This document shows positions 57,978-64,000 of a DNA stretch of 64,000 bases, piece by piece. Positions within the stretch are counted from its first letter, which is position 1; every line of letters begins with the position of its first letter. The notes below the pieces were generated by a model, which ran no database searches, had not been told where the DNA came from, and saw only the letters and a program-made list of their open reading frames with translations. Source of the stretch: Capra hircus (lineage: Eukaryota > Chordata > Mammalia > Artiodactyla > Bovidae); contig NC_030824.1 in assembly GCF_001704415.2 (NCBI RefSeq), positions 31,119,022 to 31,183,021 on the forward strand, given 5' to 3'. The position numbers and the translations under genes are program-made.

Positions 57978-58925
57978 GAGATGGCCAGTACCCAGAGGTG
58001 TGTTCAGGTTACAACAGGATGAAGTGCTGAAGAGCCGCAGATTGAAGGAGACCAAAGAAGCATTATAACCAAATGAACTGTGGGATTCTGGATGAGGTCT
58101 TGGACCAGAAAGTAAACACTGGGACAACCGGTGGCATTTGAATCGATAGTTTTACTGTGGCAGGCAGGATGAAGAGTGTATAGGATCTCTGAACTACCCT
58201 TTATAAAAAAATAACTTCTTTTAGTGCAAAGCTATGTCAAAATTAAAAGTGAAAGAAAACCAACAACCAGCTTTTGGGGTTGTTGTGACTCTGACCAGAG
58301 GCCACCAAATTAAGATATTAAAAAAAATAATCTTTTTTCCTGAGTTAGTCTTAATGAAGAGCTCAGTACCTTTTAGCTAAATATTTTGCGTACATTAAGA
58401 CATTAGTGACATGGCTGAATCAATATATTAGAGGGAATTAAACATACACACACATATCCAAGCTTGCAATAAATGGACAAGAAGAGTTAAAATTCATTCA
58501 CCTTTTTTCCCTAGATTTTGTAGATATTCCCATAAAAATGCAGTCTATTTTACCAGTGGTGAAGGTTTCATGATCCCAAATGTAAGTGAATTAGAATATT
58601 TGATACATGAATAAAATGTGCAGCAGAGAAAATATTCCATGCACGTGAAGCAAGTAGAAAAGACGCTGGGGTAGCAGTTTAAGGAAGTCAGTGAGGTGAA
58701 GTCAAGTTTGTAGCATCCCCCTCTCTTTCCTTTCCTGTGAACTTAAAAAGTCTTTAGATTGTTACTTTTGGTAGGAGTGAGGAGGTGGAAGGGAGGAGAA
58801 GGGTGGCAGTGGATGTTAAAGAGGCCGGTCAGAGGCCCTATTCCAGCTGGAGCTGATGAGACCTCTGAGCTGCGTGTGCAGCGTTTCATTAAAATCAGTT
58901 CAAGACAGAAATACAAGTCTTTTTT

Positions 58926-58927
<2 letters not shown>

Positions 58928-58973
<46 letters not shown>
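58928..58973. repeat. (AT)23 microsatellite
   Basis: Forty-six bases of uninterrupted AT alternation. The 136- and 90-codon frames through it (IYIYIY runs) are artefacts of this tract. Confidence 0.97.
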
Positions 58974-58976
<3 letters not shown>

Positions 58977-60505
58977 ATGTATATATGTAAATGGAAAGTC
59001 GAAACACAAAGGCATTATATATAATGCCTTTGCATTTCTGTTACAACCTCCCCTCCTCTGCCAGCCACCTACCTTTCTTTCTTGTGGTAAATATTGGAGA
59101 ATACATGCTGTTTTTGTATACTGTGTGTTTTTTTCTGTAACTGAAACTAGTGCTGGAAGATTAGATTAAAAAATATAGGTGGTAACATTTGAGATAACTA
59201 CAAATAAACTATAAGCTGGGAGATATTTACTATTCTCAATTATAAAGATAAAGCCATTTGTTTTCTATATTTCAGTAGGATTTTTTTCTGTTTGATGTTT
59301 TCAGTAACTGCTTTTGAGGGCACAAATGAAAAAGAAGAGCTGGCCAGCCTGTGAAGTAACTAAAATCTTATGTTAATAAAGTAAAAAAAAAAAGTGAAAA
59401 TATATAGATGTTAACTAGCCCTATTTAACATTTGTCCAGTTGTTCTGTGTGTAAGTATTTGAAGTCTTCAAGGCAGTAAAGTTTCTGATTTCTTCTGTAA
59501 GTAACATTATGCAGTCTTGCAAGCTCCACACTCAAATTAGAAGTTTTTGGTCAAATTGTTAGAAATGTTTGGCTAAGCTAAATTAGTTACTGTATTAAGA
59601 AAGGGCTTGATCAAATTTATACATTTCCAAACAACTAGAGCTGAGTTTAAAAAACTCATGAGTTAAAAAAAAGATCGAAATGCCAAGAATAGAGGTGAAG
59701 AAGACTTTGTTTGCATTTCAGTTTTTTCTAGTCTTCATTTGTGTCGGATTCCCTTACTTTTGTGGGACTGGAATAAACTGAGGGGCGAGCTTTCGGGGCT
59801 GGCGTTAGCAAGCACGGCCCTGCTCCTTCAATTGGGAAACCACAGACTTCTTTCAGAGGCAGACAGTGTATGCCGACACCCACAGCTTCTTCAATCCCAG
59901 ATATGAATCTCCAAACCTAAAGTCATCTGAGACTTAAGTTGGAATGGGTGAGAATTCCTATCTTGATTCCATTTTCTCTGGTATGGTTTAAATCTACATC
60001 AGTTAGAGGAAGCTCTGTGGGGGTCAGCATGGTAAAATCATTTCACTTTAAAAGTCCTTGTTCCCACTTGACATTTGGTGAGATGGCTGCTTTCCTTTGT
60101 AGCTGCACATTTGTGTTTTTAAGTGCATTCACAGTATAGTTATTTTGAGTTTATTGAGTATATTCCCTTCATCTATCCTGGTGGCTATGACCCTGAACTT
60201 TGGTATCCAGACCACAGACAGCTTTGTGGTCCTGGGGAGGTAACTTAACTTCATGGGGTCTCAGGCTTTTGGATTTCAAGGACTTTTTAAAAATCATAAA
60301 ACTCTGGGCTTCTGCTATTGATTTGTCACCTATTTATTTTGAGAAGTAAGCTTGTTAAAGTGAATTTAAACTCCCTCTTTCATTTCATGAAAGAAAGGAC
60401 ATTCTAATATCATAAAGACAGAAAGGTTATAATCTCAGAATAAATTTGGCTCTGTTTCACCATATTCTGTTTTTGTCAAGGATTGTTAAAATTTTGCCAC
60501 TGATG
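58974..60505. other. Intron 1, nothing recognised
   Basis: No exon-like frame or named repeat. A GC-richer patch lies at about 59750-59830 (gaggggcgagctttcggggc). Confidence 0.5.
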
Positions 60506-60509
60506 AGTA

Positions 60510-60757
60510 TGGGGCTTCCCAGGTGGTGCTAGTGGTAAGCAGCCTGCCCAAGCAGGAGACAAAAGAGATGTGGGTTTGAGCCTTAGGTTGAGAAGGTCCC
60601 CTAGAGTAGAAAATGGTAACCCATTCCAGTATTCTTTCCTGGAAAATTTCGTGGGCAGAGGAGCTGGTCTTTTTTTTTTTTTTTTTTTTTTTGAGGAGCT
60701 GGTCTATAGTCCATGGGTTCACAAAGAGTCAGACCCGACTGAGCAACTCATATTACC
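60510..60757 (+). mobile_element. Bov-tA SINE, sense, interrupted by poly(T)
   Basis: Head ggggcttcccaggtggtgct. The body runs to cagacccgactgagcaactc, with a T run and a duplicated 13-mer in the middle. Confidence 0.92.
60658..60705 (-). mobile_element. Poly(T)-only insertion with 13-bp target duplication
   Basis: The 13-mer gaggagctggtct occurs at 60658-60670 and again at 60693-60705, with only T between them (60671-60692). This is what a retroinsertion truncated down to its poly(A) tail, in antisense, would leave. Confidence 0.75.
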
Positions 60758-60856
60758 AGCCTAACATGATTGTATAGATTAAGTATGCTCATGTATTTCT
60801 AGTTTTTTTTTTTTAACAGTCTCTGACTTGAGTGCTTAATATTTGTTATATTTTAA

Positions 60857-60995
60857 AACTTTTATTTCATATTGGAGTATAGCCTGTTAATAATGTTGTG
60901 ATACTTTTAGGTGGACAGCGAAGAGACTCAGTCATTCATACACATGTATCCATTCTCCCTTAAACTCCCCTCCCATATTATTACTTTTCACTTGT
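60857..60995 (-). mobile_element. L1 3' end fragment, antisense
   Basis: Diverged antisense L1 3' text: ttcatattggagtatagcct, cattcatacacatgtatcca, aaactcccctcccatatta. Confidence 0.7.
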
Positions 60996-61129
60996 TGGTG
61001 TCTATTTTTCCCTTAGATAATTTTTCATCATTCATGTATCTTACAGTTAATTCACTGAAGTGATCATAATATAAATCTAATTGGTAGAATTGAGTCAAGG
61101 CTTAGATTGTGTTGGCCTTGCATTAGTCT

Positions 61130-61480
61130 GCAGGTTGTCAGAAACCACACGCATGGAGGCTTAGCGATGGGCTTATCTTTCTCACAAAATAAGAAATCTC
61201 AAGTTAGCCAGTTCAGGTCTGAAGGAGAAGCTCAAAGATTTCATCAAGGAAACTAGCTCATGCTACTTAAAAGAGATTTTAGGTTTCAGAGTCCCAAGAT
61301 GATGGCTGCATCCCAAGCAGGAGAGATGGGAGGAGGTTGAAACTCTTACCTCTTTTGTTGGTCAGAGTTTGTTATTTTGAAGGGACATCCTCTCCAGGTG
61401 TTTGTTATTGACCAGAGCTGGGTCACATGGCTACTCCTAGTTGCAAAGGAGGCTGGAAATGTGAATATTTTGCACTTAAG
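61130..61480. mobile_element. Ancient mammalian repeat, family unassigned
   Basis: Stock phrases (cccaagatgatggctgcatc; gaagggacatcctctcc; gctgggtcacatggctactc; ttgcaaaggaggctggaaat) of an old interspersed repeat, possibly an L1ME-type 3' end. Name not certain. Confidence 0.4.
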
Positions 61481-62237
61481 CCTGTATATTGCAGAAAGAC
61501 AGGAAAGAAGGAGGTTAAAATGAATGAGTGCTATGAGCTGATAGTATTTGTCCAACTTGCTTTGTGTAGGAAACGGATGATTGTAAGAAGTTTACAGAGT
61601 GATTCTCAGGAGACCACTTTGAAAGTCTTACTTCCAGAGGTCTTATAGTAACATATAGAGCTGCATTACTGTAATTGCAGTTTTGGAGTCACATAGATAT
61701 ATTTAACTTTTTAGTTCAGTTATTAGATGTATGACTATTAATTTTCTGAAGCACAGTCTCTTATTTGAAAATAGAGGTAAAAATACCAGTGTGTGAACAT
61801 TATATATAAATTTAACATTATATATAAATATAAATAAACTACTAAATGTGACTTTTAAGTATGTTTTTAAGTGGAAACTATTGATTTATGTATTGATTTA
61901 AAATAAAACGTAGGTTTATATTTTCTACATTTTTTTGCCTCAGTTGCACTCTGTTTTAAAATTTTATTTCATTCCTTGTGTGTTCAGTTTTGTGTTCTGA
62001 TATTTCTGTGTGTAGCAGTGCTTTGTTATTTTTCTGGGACTTTTAAGTTTTCAATTTGTCATTCCTCATACAAGCTGAATCATCATCATTTTATAAATAT
62101 GCAGTCATATATAAAATACTTGTAAAAGATAGCAGTTTAAATAGTTTTCTGTAATTTGTTGAATTCATGCTTATAAACTTATGTCTTTGAGAAAAGTGAC
62201 TTCATACTGAATGTTATATGAGACTAGTGAAAGTGTG

Positions 62238-62435
62238 TGAAAGTGTTAGTTGCTCACTTGTGTCTGACTCTTTGTGACCCCATGGACTGTAACAAGCAAG
62301 ACTCTTCTGTCCATGGAATTCTCCAGGCCAGAATACCGGAGTGGGTTGCCATTCCCTTCTCCAGGGGATCTTCCTGACCCAGCGATTTAACCCAGGTCTC
62401 CCGTGTTGCAGGCAGATTCTTTACTGTCTGAGAAG
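62238..62435 (-). mobile_element. Bov-tA SINE, antisense
   Basis: It runs from agttgctcacttgtgtctga through agaataccggagtgggttgc to gcagattctttactgtctg. The head end of the tRNA part is lost. Confidence 0.9.
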
Positions 62436-63373
62436 ACTGACTTTGATATTAAAACTTTAAGTATGCAGTATGTCTTGCTTTAGAGTAGATGTGCTTAGTT
62501 ATGGGCTTTTAATGGTAGCATTCAAGATTTATGTAGATAAACTGCTCTTATGTGTAGTGGGGTCAGTTAAACCGTTCGCTATCAGAAGCTGATGGCTAGA
62601 AATGTTACTTGAAAGAGTCTGGGGTATTTGTTATTTTAAAACATTCTGTGTTTTTTTTGTAAGTTATTTGTTTTTGGGAGGGGGGCTAAGGTCTAAAATA
62701 TGCCTGAATCTGGAGTATAAGTTAAGACTTTGATTTCATTTAAAATGGATTAATGTGTAAGGTGTCTGTTGGCCTCACTGGAGAGATTGCTTGGCTGGAA
62801 TTTGCTATGCGTCTTTAAAACTAAGGTCTTGGCACACCCCATAGCACAGAACTGGAGGTAATAAATGCTGTTTAATGACTTGATTTTTTTTTTTCCTGAG
62901 CATTTGAGATACAGCGGAAAATGTAATTATATACTTCTACATTAATAGTGAATTGGATAAAAGCTGAATAGGAGCAGTAGTTCAGTTTCTGTAACGCAGA
63001 AGCCCTCCTTTATAGAAACATGAAACTTTGTGGAGCAAAGTTTTTTTTCTTAAGTATCAGGCAGTTGCCTCCCTATAAGTTTAATCACTTTGGTGTTGAT
63101 ATACTGAACTGTCATTTACACTATATTTGATTGTTATTTAACAGAGTATAAATTCTTCCTCTGAGCTCCTGTGACATCTTTGTTCTACTTTGCAGTACCT
63201 TTTTTTAAATTACTTTGAGATTTTTGACTATGGTCAGGGACAATAGTGTAATGACAGACTTAAATTATAAAATTCAATTCAGTTCTAGTATTTAGAACCA
63301 ATTTGCTGATTAATTGTCACTAAGTAGAGATCTTAGCTTTGATCCATTTTATTAGATATGACTATATGTATAG
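62436..63373. other. Intron 1, nothing recognised
   Basis: AT-rich, no exon-like frame, no named repeat. Confidence 0.5.
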
Positions 63374-63592
63374 ATTAACTCCTTGGGCTTCCCAGATGTT
63401 GCATTGGTAAAGAATCCACCTGCCAATGCAGGAGGTGCTCGTCCAATTCCTGGGTCTGAAAGATAGGGAGTAGAAGAAATGACAACCCACTCTAGTATTC
63501 TTGCCTGGAAAATCCCATGGCCAGAAGATCTTGGTACACTACTCTTGCATGAGGTTGCAAAGAGTGACTGAGCACACACGTATTAACTTCTT
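63374..63592 (+). mobile_element. Bov-tA SINE with 11-bp target duplication (1 mismatch)
   Basis: Sense Bov-tA from gggcttcccagatgttgcat to agagtgactgagcacaca. The flanks are attaactcctt (63374-63384) and attaacttctt (63582-63592). Confidence 0.92.
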
Positions 63593-63825
63593 AAGGAGCA
63601 GTTTCAGAAATAGATTCAATACCCTCTGCTTAGATCTTTACTTACTGATTATATATAAAACTTCAGAAAAAAGTAAAATGTACTAAGACTTGTTCTGGGT
63701 AAAATATTTGCACATTTGTAGTAAAAGACATCTTAATTAAATACATGTATGGAGTAGAATTTAACTTCATTGATTTCTACTTTTTACCTGTACATTGTAA
63801 TTTTTTATTTTGTCATGTAATGACC

Positions 63826-63948
63826 TTTTTTTTTTTTTTGGTCACACCGCCTGACTGGTGGGATCTTAGTTCCTCAACTGGGGATCGGACCTGGGTCCTT
63901 GGCAGTGAAAGCGCACAGTCCTAACCCCTCAACCGCCAGGGAATTCCC
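63826..63948 (-). mobile_element. CHR-type SINE, antisense
   Basis: A T run, then ggtcacaccgcctgactggt, and an ending of caaccgccagggaattccc. Confidence 0.9.
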
Positions 63949-64000
63949 ATAATGCTCTTCTTTATGGGAAGGGATAGTGTGATTCCGGAGCGTGAGAAAT

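Larger units (their letters stand above)
50718..64000 (+). other. RAPGEF2: RAPGEF2 intron 1 (5' part)
   Basis: No frame downstream resembles the next expected family segment, so the acceptor lies beyond the window. The intron is over 13 kb here. Its first 4 kb lacks recognisable repeats. Later parts hold SINEs, L1 ends and simple repeats. The orientation of the intron follows from exon 1. Confidence 0.85.

Noticed and set aside
58743..59169. Opposed 90- and 136-codon frames
   Set aside because: They exist only because the (AT)23 tract lacks stops (IYIYIY runs).
50718..64000. Second RAPGEF2 exon within the window
   Set aside because: No frame matches the expected next family segment (cyclic-nucleotide-binding-like domain), so it lies beyond 64 kb.

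Overview
This window is nuclear DNA from a ruminant, most likely a bovid. The evidence is the repeat content: BovB (RTE-clade) LINEs with CTGAA-type tails, Bov-tA and Bov-A2 SINEs, CHR-type tRNA-Glu SINEs and ruminant-type L1 3' ends. All of these are mixed with older mammalian repeats (MIR, L2, MLT1). I see no bacterial, phage, organellar or exogenous viral gene, and no CRISPR array. Cattle, sheep and goat cannot be told apart here without alignment.

Only one real gene is visible. A dense CpG island at about 49.2-51.0 kb carries a first coding exon on the + strand. It begins MASYVDNSFRQAVMKN, runs 23 codons from the ATG at 50643 and ends at a good splice donor (GTGAGA at 50712). I recognise this as the N terminus of the long isoform of RAPGEF2 (PDZ-GEF1, a guanine nucleotide exchange factor for Rap GTPases). 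Everything from 50712 to the end of the window is the start of its first intron. The next exon is not present. In human the gene lies at 4q32, which corresponds to cattle chromosome 17 (prior knowledge, not shown by the sequence).

Layout: 1-48 kb is intergenic DNA upstream of RAPGEF2, packed with retrotransposons. It holds six BovB pieces (5.4-6.4, 12.2-13.8, 13.8-14.5, 23.1-24.7, 25.6-26.6 and 31.8-32.8 kb), several L1 3' ends, two endogenous-retrovirus-type LTRs (about 5.0-6.7 kb, split by a BovB; and 42.8-43.5 kb, split by a SINE), an MLT1 LTR at 6.7-7.1 kb, a mariner fragment at 22.3 kb and dozens of SINEs. About 48.3-54.9 kb is free of any repeat I can recognise and contains the promoter, exon 1 and the start of the intron. 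From 54.9-64 kb the intron carries ordinary SINE/L1 insertions, an (AT)23 tract and a poly(T)-only insertion.

I found no previously undescribed coding system. The best leads are the RAPGEF2 long-isoform promoter with its repeat-free surroundings, the long stop-free frame upstream of its ATG, and several unusual retrotransposon structures: a poly(T)-only insertion with a target duplication, an inverted L1 mosaic, opposed BovB pairs, and a BovB inside an LTR with a tRNA-like end. Repeat family names are from memory of consensus features. Boundaries are by eye and may be off by 5-30 bases, except where a target-site duplication fixes them.
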